Shown here one piece after another: positions 16,421 through 27,699 of a DNA stretch of 64,000 nt. The translations under genes and the position numbers were made by a program. The stretch spans positions 1 through 64,000 of the forward strand of contig NZ_AQYB01000033.1 of the NCBI RefSeq assembly GCF_000377005.1, given 5' to 3'. How positions within the stretch are numbered: position 1 is the first letter of the stretch; the number at the start of each line of letters is the position of its first letter. A model generated the notes under the pieces. The model did not search any database and was not told the origin of the DNA. It worked only from the letters and a program-made list of their open reading frames with translations. This DNA comes from Streptococcus minor DSM 17118 (lineage in GTDB: Bacteria; Bacillota; Bacilli; Lactobacillales; Streptococcaceae).

Positions 16421-18105
16421 ATAAGCTCATTGCTCAAATTGAAAAAGGGAAACCATTTTTTGAAAAACTCTCACGCAATATTTACTTGCGTGCCATCCGT
16501 GACGGCTTTATCGCCAGCATGCCGGTTATCCTATTTTCTAGTATTTTCCTTTTAATCGCCTTTGTTCCAAATATTTTTGGATTCTCATGGCCTGACGAAA
16601 TCGTCGGTATGATTATGAAACCCTTTGGTTATACCATGGGTATCATAGCTGTTTTAGTTGCAGGGACGACAGCTAAATCCTTAACAGATTCAGTCAATCG
16701 TCAAATGGAAAGTACGAAACAAATCAACTATCTATCAACGATGCTGGCTTCAATCTGTGGTTTCTTATTACTAGCGTCAGATCAAATTGAAGGTGGTTTT
16801 GGTGCAGGGTTCTTGGGCACAAAAGGTCTTTTATCCGCTTTTCTGGCAGCATTTGTTTCGGTTAATGTTTATAAATTCTTTATCAAAAACAATGTGACGA
16901 TTCGCATGCCTGAAGAAGTACCACCAAATATTGCACAGGCGTTTAAGGATATCTTCCCATTTGCATTTTCAATTTTAAGCTTATACGCACTAGATATTCT
17001 TGTTCGTAGCACTGTAGGCGTAAGTGTTGCAGAGTCTATTTCCAAGGCCTTTGCTCCTCTCTTTAGCGCTGCTGAAGGATATGTTGGTATTACAATTATT
17101 TTTGGTGCTTACGCCTTGTTCTGGTTTGTCGGCATCCATGGTCCTTCTATCGTAGAACCAGCTATTGCAGCGATTCTCTATGCTAATATTGATACCAACT
17201 TCGCTCTTGTGAGTGCTGGTCAGCATGCTGATAAAATCATTACTTCTGGAACACAGATGTTCATTGTCACAATGGGTGGTACAGGAGCGACCTTAGTTGT
17301 TCCATTCATGTTTATGTGGTTGACCAAATCAAAACGAAATCAGGCTATCGGAAGAGCCTCAGTGGTACCAACATTCTTTGGTGTAAATGAACCAATTTTA
17401 TTTGGTGCACCGCTTGTCTTAAATCCTATCTTCTTCATCCCGTTTGTTTTCGCACCGATTGCCAATGTCTGGATTTTCAAGTTCTTTGTTGAAGTGTTAG
17501 GTATGAATAGCTTTATTGCCAATCTTCCTTGGACAACGCCAGGACCTCTTGGTATCGTCATGGGAACAGGTTTTGCTCCAATGGCTTTCGTTTTGGCTGT
17601 TACCCTTATTGTTGTGGATGTTGCCATTTATTACCCATTCTTAAAGGTTTATGATCAACAAATTCTCGAAGAGGAGCGGTCAGGAAAAGCTTCAGATAGC
17701 TTGAAAGAAAAGGTTGCTGCCAACTTCAATACAGCAAAAGCTGATGCAATTCTTGAAAATGCAGGTATTTCAACTAAAGAAATCAAAGAGCAAACCAATG
17801 TCCTTGTACTCTGTGCTGGTGGCGGTACAAGTGGCCTTTTAGCAAATGCCCTGAATAAGGCGGCTAAGGAATACGGCGTACCTGTTACAGCAACTGCTGG
17901 TAGCTATGGTGCTCACCGTGAAATCTTGCCACAATATCAACTGGTTATCTTGGCACCTCAAGTGGCTTCTAACTATGAAGATATGAAATTAGAAACAGAT
18001 GCACTTGGTATCAAGTTGGCTAAAACAGAAGGTGCGCAATATATTGGATTGACTCGTGACGGTCAAGGAGCCCTAGACTTTGTGACCAAACAAATCGAAG
18101 GCTAG
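16417..18105 (+). CDS. lacE: lactose PTS permease EIICB
   Basis: Membrane permease that takes up lactose and phosphorylates it on entry. 562 residues. The EIIC domain with about eight to ten membrane segments spans roughly residues 1-430, including the [12 protein letters not shown] and [13 protein letters not shown] motifs of the lactose/cellobiose class. The EIIB domain (about 460-562) has the active-site Cys in [12 protein letters not shown]. It begins within the lacF stop, so the two are translationally coupled. Confidence 0.95.
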   Translation: MNKLIAQIEKGKPFFEKLSRNIYLRAIRDGFIASMPVILFSSIFLLIAFVPNIFGFSWPDEIVGMIMKPFGYTMGIIAVLVAGTTAKSLTDSVNRQMESTKQINYLSTMLASICGFLLLASDQIEGGFGAGFLGTKGLLSAFLAAFVSVNVYKFFIKNNVTIRMPEEVPPNIAQAFKDIFPFAFSILSLYALDILVRSTVGVSVAESISKAFAPLFSAAEGYVGITIIFGAYALFWFVGIHGPSIVEPAIAAILYANIDTNFALVSAGQHADKIITSGTQMFIVTMGGTGATLVVPFMFMWLTKSKRNQAIGRASVVPTFFGVNEPILFGAPLVLNPIFFIPFVFAPIANVWIFKFFVEVLGMNSFIANLPWTTPGPLGIVMGTGFAPMAFVLAVTLIVVDVAIYYPFLKVYDQQILEEERSGKASDSLKEKVAANFNTAKADAILENAGISTKEIKEQTNVLVLCAGGGTSGLLANALNKAAKEYGVPVTATAGSYGAHREILPQYQLVILAPQVASNYEDMKLETDALGIKLAKTEGAQYIGLTRDGQGALDFVTKQIEG

Positions 18106-18118
18106 TATTTTAAAATGT

Positions 18119-19614
<1,496 letters not shown>

Positions 19615-20088
19615 CGATGGAGAAAATATGAGCTATCTGCAGCATCATAAACACTTAGATACATCGAACATATTTTTTATTTAGGAACTTTCCGAAATCC
19701 CAGAAAAATGAGAGAAAGAAAAGCCTTGTTTTCAAGGCTTTTTAGTGTGGAGTAGAGTAGTTTTTGATAGATATCCGATTAGATTTACTTTATTTCTATT
19801 CTACGTAGTATATTGGTATAGAATTCAGCAAATTCCAGAGAATCCGAGAGACTAAGGTATAAGGTCTGATTGCTAGGAAGATTCTACAAGAAGGTACGAG
19901 AATAACCGCTTGATGACTTGTGAAAGTGAAAAATTGATACCAGAGATGTGGTTTTGTTCATTCCATCCGATGTGACAGACTGATCGGCAAAAAAAATGAA
20001 GATTAGCCTAAAAAACGGTATACTTAATATAGTAATAAATGGTAGAGAAAGTATAAAATCAGCTATTTCTACTAGATTGGAGACTGTG
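19615..20088. other. intergenic region after lacG
   Basis: No credible gene. It contains the terminator at 19721-19743 and then AT-rich sequence. A frame open from 19996 is more likely the leader of the membrane protein starting at 20089 than an extension of it, because a binding site appears only just before 20089. Confidence 0.5.
19721..19743 (+). terminator. terminator after lacG
   Basis: AAGCCTTG and CAAGGCTT pair around TTTT, followed by T's; same form as at 6431 and 10876. Confidence 0.75.
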
Positions 20089-21675
20089 ATGGAAGAAATG
20101 AAACAAGTAAACAAAGTAGATATTGCCAAGCAAGTCTATCTGATTTTTGGGTTGGTCTTATTTGCTTTTGCTAATGTTTTTCTGTTTGATAACAAGGAAG
20201 GAATCGGATTTTCCGTTTTTTCAACGATAACCTTACTGACTATTGGCCTTTTGTCTAAACGCCCGATTTTAAGGATTTTAGGGATTGTGTCCTATCTGGT
20301 GAATGTCATTGTAGCTATCTTTGGTTTCAATTATCTCGGTTGGCTAACCGGTGTTCAAGCGATTGAACTTATCTTTATCGTCTGGTATCTTTATCCGAAG
20401 GATAGTTTCTTAAAGACTGATATCACAGATAAATTTACCTATCGTTTCCGCTGGCAACAGTTACTCTTGACAGGCGCTTTCTCACTCGGTATATACATAG
20501 TATTCAACATTGCCAACTCACTCTGGGCAGGCTCCTTCCTAGAGTATGGGGGAAATACAGCTCTTATCTTTGGAATTCAATACTTTCTTTACACATTTTT
20601 AGAAAAATCGAGGGCGAACGAAGCCAGCTTTGTTAGCAAACTAGAAGAGTCTTCCAAGATGATGGAAGAAATCAAGGCCAATACAATGTTCAATCCCCTT
20701 GATCCAGCTAAAAAGCGTGTTTTACCAGATTTGGCTACTGATAATTTTGTCAAAATGGCTGCCATTTGGCTGGTGGTGATGGATTTATCCATCCTATCTT
20801 ACATCATCAAGCCCAATGATATCGGATTTGGGATTGGTGCCTTCTTTGTGCTTCTGAGTATTGTCGTTTCTCTTTTTGTCAAAACGGTGGAAAAGAAAGA
20901 AGATGTCTTTTCAGTCATTTACCACAAGATTCGCCCCATTCAGCCTGTCTTCTTCATCATCTTATTGATTGCCAATGCCCATAAGTTTAGCTATGGTGCA
21001 GCTTATGCCTTACTCTTTGCAATAGCCTATTTTGTTTGGGCTATCAATAAGATTAATATGAAGACCCTCTTGACAGTGACAATCCTGATCTATTTCTTCC
21101 CAGTGCTGGGTTACATTTCCAATCCTTTCCGCCTAGGTGCAAAGGATGTACCAGCAGCTTTCAAGATGATAGTCGATAAGGGGCAGGTAGATTATTTCAA
21201 TTTTGGTTCATGGTTTGATTTTCCATACAATAGCTGGGATGATGACTATAGTTATCCTGACAATTTGGAAGAAGAAGTGAAGTACTTTAGTGAAGAAATT
21301 ATCCTGTATGAAGACTATGAGGTGGCTTATTCTGGTATCTGGAATGGTGACGACTATGACTTGACTATCAGCCTGGAATCGGATAATAGTATTTTTGTTG
21401 AGGCTTATGGTACCTACCAGGAGCTGATCATCAAAGACTTAACCAGTCAATATGCCAGCATGAAAGATCTAGATCCATACGATGGTGAAAAACGAATCGA
21501 TGATTATTATCTGATGGGAACCATTTCATCAAACTACGGTACTTATTCCATTTATCTGCAGATGGATGAGGATTGGCTCCGAGCCTATAAAGCGGATTCT
21601 TCGAGTGTCACCTACAAGTTCTATATTATCGGTTCAGAGGTGGATTTAAAGGACATTTCAGGGATCAATATTTAA
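20089..21675 (+). CDS. large membrane protein of unknown function
   Basis: About 528 residues from ATG 20089, chosen because GGAG precedes it. I do not recognise the family. The first 115 residues hold four hydrophobic segments, followed by more at about 130-180, a polar stretch with a coiled-coil tendency at about 180-220 (EASFVSKLEESSKMMEEI), further membrane segments at about 230-365, and then an acidic soluble domain (about 370-528) very rich in Asp and Tyr, which may be extracellular. It lies directly upstream of the SPFH gene set but is separated from it by a terminator. Role unknown. Confidence 0.65.
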   Translation: MEEMKQVNKVDIAKQVYLIFGLVLFAFANVFLFDNKEGIGFSVFSTITLLTIGLLSKRPILRILGIVSYLVNVIVAIFGFNYLGWLTGVQAIELIFIVWYLYPKDSFLKTDITDKFTYRFRWQQLLLTGAFSLGIYIVFNIANSLWAGSFLEYGGNTALIFGIQYFLYTFLEKSRANEASFVSKLEESSKMMEEIKANTMFNPLDPAKKRVLPDLATDNFVKMAAIWLVVMDLSILSYIIKPNDIGFGIGAFFVLLSIVVSLFVKTVEKKEDVFSVIYHKIRPIQPVFFIILLIANAHKFSYGAAYALLFAIAYFVWAINKINMKTLLTVTILIYFFPVLGYISNPFRLGAKDVPAAFKMIVDKGQVDYFNFGSWFDFPYNSWDDDYSYPDNLEEEVKYFSEEIILYEDYEVAYSGIWNGDDYDLTISLESDNSIFVEAYGTYQELIIKDLTSQYASMKDLDPYDGEKRIDDYYLMGTISSNYGTYSIYLQMDEDWLRAYKADSSSVTYKFYIIGSEVDLKDISGINI

Positions 21676-21687
21676 TGAAATAGATTT

Positions 21688-21711
21688 AGAAGCCACTAGG
21701 CTTCTTTTTTT
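21688..21711 (+). terminator. Rho-independent terminator
   Basis: AGAAGCC and GGCTTCT pair around ACTA, followed by seven T's; it closes the preceding membrane protein gene. Confidence 0.8.
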
Positions 21712-21857
21712 GAAAAATCAGTTTTTTATACATTGCATCAGATTTTTTCCTAAAAAAAGAGTATAATAGAGATAAATGAAAACGTTTTTGTGGTTGGTTA
21801 GCCAATTCCGAAATAACTGGCCACTTATCCAAGTGTTATCGGAAAAAGGAGTATCAA

Positions 21858-23084
21858 ATGGGATTGATTAAAGCAGGGACAGGCGCCCTAGGGAGTGTTT
21901 TAGCAGATCAGTGGAAAGAGTTCTTTTCCTGTGATGCCCTATCAAATGATGTCTTGGTCGCAAAGGGAACCAAGACGATTTCAGGTCGCTCGTCAAATAC
22001 CAAAGGCAATGACAATGTCATTAGTAACGGCTCAGGTATCATTGTAGCTGATGGTCAGTGTATGATGATTGTGGAGCAGGGCAAGGTGGTAGAAGTCTGT
22101 GCCGAACCGGGGCAATTTACCTATGATAATTCGATTGCACCTACTATATTTTCAGGCCATTTAGGCGAATCTATCATGGCTACTTTCAAGGAAATTGGCA
22201 AGCGGTTCACCTATGGTGGGGATGTAGCAGCCGATCAGCGGGTTTACTATTTCAATACTAAGGAGCTGATGGATAATAAATTTGGTACACCGAGTCCCAT
22301 CCTCTTTCGTGTTGTAGATCACAATATCAAGCTAGATTTGGATGTGAGTTTACGTTGTTCAGGTCTATATTCTTATCGGATTACAGATCCTCTTCTTTTT
22401 TATACCAATGTGTCTGGCAATGTGGAGCGAGAATACCGACGCGAGGAAATCGACAGCCAGCTCAAAACAGAATTTATCAGTGCTTTGCAACCAGCTCTGG
22501 CAAAAATTTCTGAGCTTCAGGTCCGACCAAGTGCCCTGCCTGCTCATGCAGAAGAACTTTCTGCTGCCATGAATGATGTCTTGACACAGAAATGGGCTGA
22601 AAAGCGGGGAATTTCTGTGGTTTCCGTTGCCATGAATCCAATCACCTTGACTGAAGAATACGAGAACATGATTCGCCAAGCACAAGGAGCGGCTATCTAT
22701 CGCGATGCAAGCATGGCAGGAGCAGCTATGACTGCCGCTACGGCAGATGCTATGCGTTCCGCTGCTGAAAATCCAAACGGTGCCTTTATGGGTTACATGG
22801 GTATGGGTATGGCGCAACAAGCTGGAGGTGTGGATACTCAGGCTCTCTATGAAATGGGACAAAGACAAGCCAAGGAAGTCGCACCACATGCATCACCACA
22901 AGCAACTACAGGTGGTTGGATTTGCCCAGATTGTCAAATGGATAATTCGGGCAATTTCTGTAGCAATTGTGGTAAAGCTAAACCAGCAACTAGTATAGCC
23001 AAGTTTTGTAGTAACTGTGGCTGGCAGGTGCCAGACCTTTCTAACCCACCAAAATTCTGTCCAGAATGTGGTACAGCCTTCTAG
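21858..23084 (+). CDS. SPFH-domain protein with C-terminal zinc ribbons (YdjI-like)
   Basis: 408 residues. The bulk (about 20-290) is an SPFH/virion-core-like domain, ending in an Ala-rich helical region (about 280-330). The C-terminus carries two to three zinc ribbons: CPDCQMDNSGNFCSNCG (about 354-370), then CSNCG and CPECG. B. subtilis YdjI has the same architecture and works with the membrane proteins YdjG and YdjH and with PspA in envelope stress. The following two genes are matching partners, but no pspA is nearby. AAAAAGGAG precedes the ATG. Confidence 0.8.
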   Translation: MGLIKAGTGALGSVLADQWKEFFSCDALSNDVLVAKGTKTISGRSSNTKGNDNVISNGSGIIVADGQCMMIVEQGKVVEVCAEPGQFTYDNSIAPTIFSGHLGESIMATFKEIGKRFTYGGDVAADQRVYYFNTKELMDNKFGTPSPILFRVVDHNIKLDLDVSLRCSGLYSYRITDPLLFYTNVSGNVEREYRREEIDSQLKTEFISALQPALAKISELQVRPSALPAHAEELSAAMNDVLTQKWAEKRGISVVSVAMNPITLTEEYENMIRQAQGAAIYRDASMAGAAMTAATADAMRSAAENPNGAFMGYMGMGMAQQAGGVDTQALYEMGQRQAKEVAPHASPQATTGGWICPDCQMDNSGNFCSNCGKAKPATSIAKFCSNCGWQVPDLSNPPKFCPECGTAF

Positions 23085-23121
23085 TTGGGGTTACGACTGC
23101 CAGTGATAAGGGGGTGAAACC

Positions 23122-24213
23122 ATGGCAGAAGTAATCGAATACAAATGTCCCAACTGCTCAGGAGCTATTGCCTTTGATTCTACTATTCAGAAGATGCTCT
23201 GCCCTTACTGTGACTCAGAGCTTGAAATGGATAGTCTCAAAAAGCTAGATGAACAATTAGTAGATTTTCCAGCTTCAGAAGATTTGAGTTGGGATAAATC
23301 AAAGGCTAATCAATGGCAGGAGGGTGAAGTGGACCAGATGAAGGTCTACGCTTGTGAGTCTTGTGGTGGCCAGTTGCTGGCGGATGATACGACAGCAGCC
23401 ACTTCCTGTCCTTATTGTGATAATCCAGTTGTTTTAAAGGAGCGCTTGGCTGGAGATTTGAAACCCCATTATGTTCTACCTTTTAAATTGGATAAGAAAG
23501 CGGCTAAAGCAGCACTGAATAAGCATTTATCAGGTAAACGATTATTGCCCAAGATTTTTAAGGAAGAACAACACATTGATGAAGTCAAGGGGATTTATGT
23601 CCCTTTCTGGCTGTTTGATGCGGAGGTATTCGCTGATGGTAAGTATAGAGGTATTCGATCTAGGACTTGGAGCGATGCAAACTACAACTATATAGAAACC
23701 AGCCATTATTCTCTCCTACGTTCTGCTACAATGACCTATGAGCGAGTGCCAGTAGATGGCTCCAGTAAGTTGGATGACCGTCTCATGCAATCTCTTGAAC
23801 CCTTTGACTTTAAAGAAGCAGTCGATTTTCAAACAGCCTATCTAGCAGGTTATCTGGCAGATAGATATGATCAAACAGCAGATGCCAGTTTAGATTTGGC
23901 GAGTCGACGGATTCGTAAATCGACAGAAACCAGGCTAGCTAGCACTGTTCAAGGTTATGGTAGTGTGCAAAAGGAAAATACTAGCATTCGTCTCAACAAT
24001 GAGGAACCTCTCTATGTTCTCTATCCTGTTTGGTTACTCAATACCAGTTGGCAGGGGAAAAAATACACCTTTGCTATGAATGGTCAAACAGGAAAATTTG
24101 TGGGTGATTTGCCTCTAGACAAGAGGGCTTACTGGAGGTATTTCATTTCAATAGCACTGGTGACGACATTGCTAGTGTATGGTCTTGTCTGGTTGATTTA
24201 TTGGATGCAGTAG
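23122..24213 (+). CDS. zinc-ribbon membrane protein (YdjG-like)
   Basis: 363 residues. Two N-terminal zinc ribbons: CPNCSGAIAF...CPYCDSE (about residues 9-32) and CESCGGQL...CPYCDNP (about 75-99). A large soluble domain follows, and one membrane helix lies near the C-terminus (about 338-360). Automatic annotation often mislabels such proteins as helicases because of the ribbons. In B. subtilis YdjG anchors PspA and YdjI at the membrane. The gene lies 37 bases after the SPFH gene and 10 before the TPM gene, so all three are one operon. Confidence 0.75.
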   Translation: MAEVIEYKCPNCSGAIAFDSTIQKMLCPYCDSELEMDSLKKLDEQLVDFPASEDLSWDKSKANQWQEGEVDQMKVYACESCGGQLLADDTTAATSCPYCDNPVVLKERLAGDLKPHYVLPFKLDKKAAKAALNKHLSGKRLLPKIFKEEQHIDEVKGIYVPFWLFDAEVFADGKYRGIRSRTWSDANYNYIETSHYSLLRSATMTYERVPVDGSSKLDDRLMQSLEPFDFKEAVDFQTAYLAGYLADRYDQTADASLDLASRRIRKSTETRLASTVQGYGSVQKENTSIRLNNEEPLYVLYPVWLLNTSWQGKKYTFAMNGQTGKFVGDLPLDKRAYWRYFISIALVTTLLVYGLVWLIYWMQ

Positions 24214-24223
24214 GAGGAGATTT

Positions 24224-25405
24224 GTGGTGAAAAAGATATGCTTATTAATCCTGAGCTGCTTATGCTGCTTGCTAGTAACTCTGCCTGTATGGGCTGACGA
24301 TACGGGCTATATTCGTGATACTATCGGTTATCTAGATGCTTCTGATGAAGAAATCTTAGAGGCAGAGGCTGCTGACATTGACCAAAAGTACCACTTTCAG
24401 GCTCATTTTGCCATTGCTGAGTCCAATGTGGAAGATTTACAAAGTTATGCTAAAGATCTTTATCAGTCAGAGGCTGGTGATGCAGATGGTATTTTGCTCG
24501 TGGTGACTGCTGATAAAAGCCGATGGCATCTCTATTATGGAGGACAAGGAGAGAGCCTGTTGGGACTGGAAATCACAGATCTTCTCTGGACTTCTTTTGC
24601 CAAAGAATCAGACTGGTATATGGGAGCAAAATCTTATCTTACAACGGTTAAAACCAGATTTGAAAAACCCTCCCTTCTTGTCGATGAAGCTGATTTGTTA
24701 GATGCTCAAGAGGAAACAGAACTCTTGAACAAACTTAATGAGATCAGTCAGAGACAAAAACTAGATGTAGTTGTTCTGACAGTCCCTAGCTTGTATGGGC
24801 AAAGTCCACAAGACTATGCTGATAACTTTTTTGATTATAATGGCTATGGGCAAGGAGATGGTCGGGATGGTGTTTTGCTCCTTGTCAATATAGGAGAGCG
24901 AGATTGGCATATTTCCACCACAGGATTTGCAATCTATGCCATTACCGATGCCGGTCTAGACTACATGTCAGAACAATTTTTAAATCATCTCAGTTCAGGG
25001 AATTATTTTTTAGCTTTCGATACCTATGCAGATTTGGTGGATGAATTTGTGTCTCAGGCCAAAACAGATAAACCCTATGATATTGATCATTTACCTAAAG
25101 CTCCACTTAGTATCCTCTGGCTACCAGCATCCGCACTTCTAGGCTTCGTGATAGCCTGGTTAGTGACAGCATTACTCAAAGGGCAGCTAGCCACCGTTCA
25201 GCCACGTTCCGATGCGAAAGAGTATATGAAAAATGGTAGCTTTAAGCTGACCGATTCCAAGGACCTCTTTCTGTACAGAAATGTTACCAAGCAAGCTAGA
25301 CCTAAATCTACCAGTGGCTCTAGTGGTTTTACAGGTGGTGGAGGCTCCAGTAGCCATAGTTCTTTTTCAGGAGGAAGTCATGGCGGAGGCGGTGGAAAAT
25401 TTTAA
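24224..25405 (+). CDS. TPM-domain membrane protein (YdjH/YgcG-like)
   Basis: 393 residues. A signal peptide (about 1-25) is followed by two TPM repeats (about 30-140 and 150-280) outside the membrane, a membrane helix (about 295-315), and a cytoplasmic tail ending in a Gly/Ser-rich run (SGSSGFTGGGGSSSHSSFSG then HGGGGGKF) typical of YgcG-type proteins. AGGAGGAG precedes two possible GTG starts (24224 and 24227). It completes the ydjI-ydjG-ydjH-like set; in Bacillus these proteins form one membrane complex. Confidence 0.78.
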   Translation: MVKKICLLILSCLCCLLVTLPVWADDTGYIRDTIGYLDASDEEILEAEAADIDQKYHFQAHFAIAESNVEDLQSYAKDLYQSEAGDADGILLVVTADKSRWHLYYGGQGESLLGLEITDLLWTSFAKESDWYMGAKSYLTTVKTRFEKPSLLVDEADLLDAQEETELLNKLNEISQRQKLDVVVLTVPSLYGQSPQDYADNFFDYNGYGQGDGRDGVLLLVNIGERDWHISTTGFAIYAITDAGLDYMSEQFLNHLSSGNYFLAFDTYADLVDEFVSQAKTDKPYDIDHLPKAPLSILWLPASALLGFVIAWLVTALLKGQLATVQPRSDAKEYMKNGSFKLTDSKDLFLYRNVTKQARPKSTSGSSGFTGGGGSSSHSSFSGGSHGGGGGKF

Positions 25406-25408
25406 AGC

Positions 25409-25438
25409 AAAAAACGGACACAAAAGTGGCCGTTTTTT
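25409..25438 (+). terminator. Rho-independent terminator
   Basis: AAAAAACGG-CAC and GTG-CCGTTTTTT pair with one internal mismatch; it ends the SPFH/TPM operon. Confidence 0.8.
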
Positions 25439-25445
25439 GATATAA

Positions 25446-25482
25446 AAACTCTCTCCAAAAACTATTTAGAGAGAGTTTCTTT
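25446..25482. terminator. second, probably bidirectional terminator
   Basis: AAACTCTCTC and GAGAGAGTTT pair, with A's on one side and T's on the other; it serves the convergent minus-strand gene at 25483. Confidence 0.7.
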
Positions 25483-25809
25483 TTATCTCGTGAAATAGAG
25501 CAGAGCTAAGAAAAACAGGTGAATAGCTATACGGGTGAGGTGGTGCTTGAGTTGGGGTGCTTGCCCCATGTACTGGGCATTTCTAAGGGCAACGGATGAG
25601 TAACCAAAGAGACCAGCTGCAATACCAGTTAGGGCATAAAGATTGTCCTTGGTTACAAAGACAAAGCCAAAGATGATGATGAAACTGGTCCAAACAATAG
25701 TCCATGCTAGGTTTCGACCGCTGATATGGCGAGTCATATAGCCTAGAATAGCAGCAAAGACTACGATACCAACGTATAATCCCAATAAAATAAGAGTGAT
25801 AATCTGCAT
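25483..25809 (-). CDS. small membrane protein, unknown
   Basis: 108 residues with four hydrophobic segments (about 2-24, 33-52, 58-78 and 90-106). Basic loops lie between the first two segments (YMTRHISGRN). No catalytic motif is visible and I do not recognise the family. GGAAGAAAAAC precedes the ATG as a weak binding site. It stands alone between two terminators on one side and the DUF1146 promoter on the other. Confidence 0.6.
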   Translation of the reverse strand: MQIITLILLGLYVGIVVFAAILGYMTRHISGRNLAWTIVWTSFIIIFGFVFVTKDNLYALTGIAAGLFGYSSVALRNAQYMGQAPQLKHHLTRIAIHLFFLALLYFTR

Positions 25810-25943
25810 GTTTTTCTTCCTTTTTTCGTAATCTAGTTCTATTATAAGCTCCTAAGCATTCAAATGCAAGAAAATAATATATTAATTTCTAAAGATAAAA
25901 CCTATGCATCTAAAGGCTGATAATAGCCATGTCAGTCAATTTC

Positions 25944-25952
25944 TGATATAAT
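25944..25952 (+). promoter_or_regulatory. extended -10 promoter directly before a leaderless gene
   Basis: TGATATAAT is an extended -10 element. The ATG at 25959 begins only six bases after it, so transcription would start at or next to the start codon. Confidence 0.6.
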
Positions 25953-25958
25953 ACCGAT

Positions 25959-26189
25959 ATGATATTATTCTTAAAATTTGTCAGTCACCTCTTGTTTATT
26001 TATATAGCACATCAGCTATTGACAAAGGTCGTTGACTGGAATAAATTCCTCAAAGGAACAGCGGAAAACCAACAAAAAATCCAATTACTGGTACTTTTTA
26101 TAGCCATTGCTCTTGGCTATTTGGTTTCTATTTTTTTCTTGGATTTGATGACCATCGGTCGTAGTTTTTCTGAATTACTAACCCAATAA
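25959..26189 (+). CDS. DUF1146 family membrane protein
   Basis: 76 residues with two membrane helices (about 2-22 and 45-70), as in YwzB-like DUF1146 proteins encoded just before murA in many Firmicutes. No ribosome binding site precedes the ATG and the -10 box ends six bases upstream, so the mRNA is probably leaderless. murA follows after 19 bases. Function unknown; the constant pairing with murA hints at cell-envelope work. Confidence 0.8.
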   Translation: MILFLKFVSHLLFIYIAHQLLTKVVDWNKFLKGTAENQQKIQLLVLFIAIALGYLVSIFFLDLMTIGRSFSELLTQ

Positions 26190-26208
26190 AATGCACTAAA
26201 GGATAAAT

Positions 26209-27492
26209 ATGGATACAATTATTGTAAGAGGTGGGCACACACGCCTGACAGGTGAAGTGACTATCGAAGGAGCAAAAAACGCTGTCTTACCACTCTTGGC
26301 AGCTACCATTTTAGCCAGTGAAGGCAAGACGACTTTATCTAATGTTCCGATTCTCTCAGATGTTTTTACCATGAACAATGTGGTAAGGGGATTGGATATT
26401 GATGTCGTTTTTGATAAGCTCAATAAAAAAATCACAGTAGATGCTAGCCATCCGATTGGCAGCAAGGCTCCGTACCGTTATGTTAACAAAATGCGAGCTT
26501 CCATAGTTGTTTTGGGTCCAATTTTGGCCCGCAATGGGTATGCCCGTGTTTCGATGCCAGGCGGGTGCACTATCGGCAGTCGGCCGATTGATTTGCATTT
26601 GCGGGGTTTGGAGGCAATGGGTGCACAGATTAGCCAGCGGGCTGGTTATATCGAAGCCCGAGCTGAACGCCTAAAAGGTGCCCATATCTATCTTGATTTC
26701 CCAAGTGTTGGAGCAACTCAAAATCTCATGATGGCAGCTAGTCTGGCCAAAGGTGTGACTGTTATTGAAAATGCTGCACGTGAGCCAGAAATTGTTGATT
26801 TAGCCATCCTTTTAAACAAGATGGGCGCCAACATCAAGGGTGCTGGTACAGACACTCTAACCATCAAAGGTGTCGATAAACTGCATGGTGCAAATCATCA
26901 AGTAGTCCAAGATCGGATTGAAGCAGGCACATTCATGGTTGCAGCTGCGATGACAGGTGGAGATGTCCTAGTTAAGGATGCTATCTGGGAGCACAATCGT
27001 CCATTGATTTCCAAGATGATGGAGATGGGAGTAGAAGTGACCGAGGAAGAAGAAGGTATCCGAGTTCGTGCTGAGGTAGATAAGTTGAAACCGGTTATGG
27101 TTAAGACAATGCCACACCCCGGATTTCCAACTGATATGCAGGCTCAATTTACAGCGCTGATGGCCGTCGCCAAGGGAGAGTCCACTATGATTGAGACGGT
27201 TTTTGAAAATCGTTTTCAACACTTGGAAGAACTACGCCGGATGGATTTGCATTCTGAGATTTTGCGAGATACCGCTATCATCTCTGGAGGCCATCCACTG
27301 CAAGGAGCAGAGGTCCTATCGACTGATTTACGTGCCAGTGCAGCTCTTATCTTGATGGGCTTAGTCGCAGAAGGGGAGACCGCTGTTGGTAAGTTAACGC
27401 ACTTGGACCGAGGTTACTATCGTTTTCATAAAAAGCTGGCCGCTCTTGGTGCAGATATTGAACGTGTGAATAGTGAGGATGACGATGAATAG
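26209..27492 (+). CDS. murA: UDP-N-acetylglucosamine 1-carboxyvinyltransferase
   Basis: First committed step of peptidoglycan synthesis: transfer of enolpyruvate from PEP to UDP-GlcNAc; cytoplasmic; target of fosfomycin. 427 residues, full length. The N-terminal [12 protein letters not shown] (about 21-32) binds substrate, and the active-site Cys is in [13 protein letters not shown] (about residue 117). Streptococci usually carry two murA paralogues; the DUF1146-murA-epuA order suggests this is the murA1 copy. It overlaps epuA at its end. Confidence 0.95.
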   Translation: MDTIIVRGGHTRLTGEVTIEGAKNAVLPLLAATILASEGKTTLSNVPILSDVFTMNNVVRGLDIDVVFDKLNKKITVDASHPIGSKAPYRYVNKMRASIVVLGPILARNGYARVSMPGGCTIGSRPIDLHLRGLEAMGAQISQRAGYIEARAERLKGAHIYLDFPSVGATQNLMMAASLAKGVTVIENAAREPEIVDLAILLNKMGANIKGAGTDTLTIKGVDKLHGANHQVVQDRIEAGTFMVAAAMTGGDVLVKDAIWEHNRPLISKMMEMGVEVTEEEEGIRVRAEVDKLKPVMVKTMPHPGFPTDMQAQFTALMAVAKGESTMIETVFENRFQHLEELRRMDLHSEILRDTAIISGGHPLQGAEVLSTDLRASAALILMGLVAEGETAVGKLTHLDRGYYRFHKKLAALGADIERVNSEDDDE

Positions 27493-27676
27493 AGATACGA
27501 TGTTATATGTAGGACGACAACTCCTATTTGTCTTTTTAATCCTAATCTTGGCTTTCATCATTTTTGCTATTGGCCTGATGGTGGGCTATAGTGTGGTCGG
27601 TGATGGAGATAATGCTATGTCCATCTTGTCTCTTGATAAATGGCAGGAAATTATTAGTAAATTTACTGGAAAGTAG
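27485..27676 (+). CDS. epuA: EpuA-like small membrane protein
   Basis: 63 residues from ATG 27485, which overlaps the murA stop (ATGAATAG) and has GAGG five bases upstream. One membrane helix lies at about residues 8-32, and the C-terminal part is short and polar. Often mislabelled as an RNA polymerase beta subunit because it resembles the short RpoB-associated family in Firmicutes. In pneumococcus epuA is cotranscribed with the nuclease gene endA, as the order here suggests, but a hairpin lies between them. Confidence 0.75.
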   Translation: MNRDTMLYVGRQLLFVFLILILAFIIFAIGLMVGYSVVGDGDNAMSILSLDKWQEIISKFTGK

Positions 27677-27694
27677 GCTAGTCCTACTTTTTTT
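27671..27694 (+). terminator. terminator between epuA and endA
   Basis: AAGTAGG and CCTACTT pair around CTAGT, followed by T's; the left arm includes the epuA stop codon. It may be partial, limiting endA expression. Confidence 0.6.
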
Positions 27695-27699
27695 GGAGA

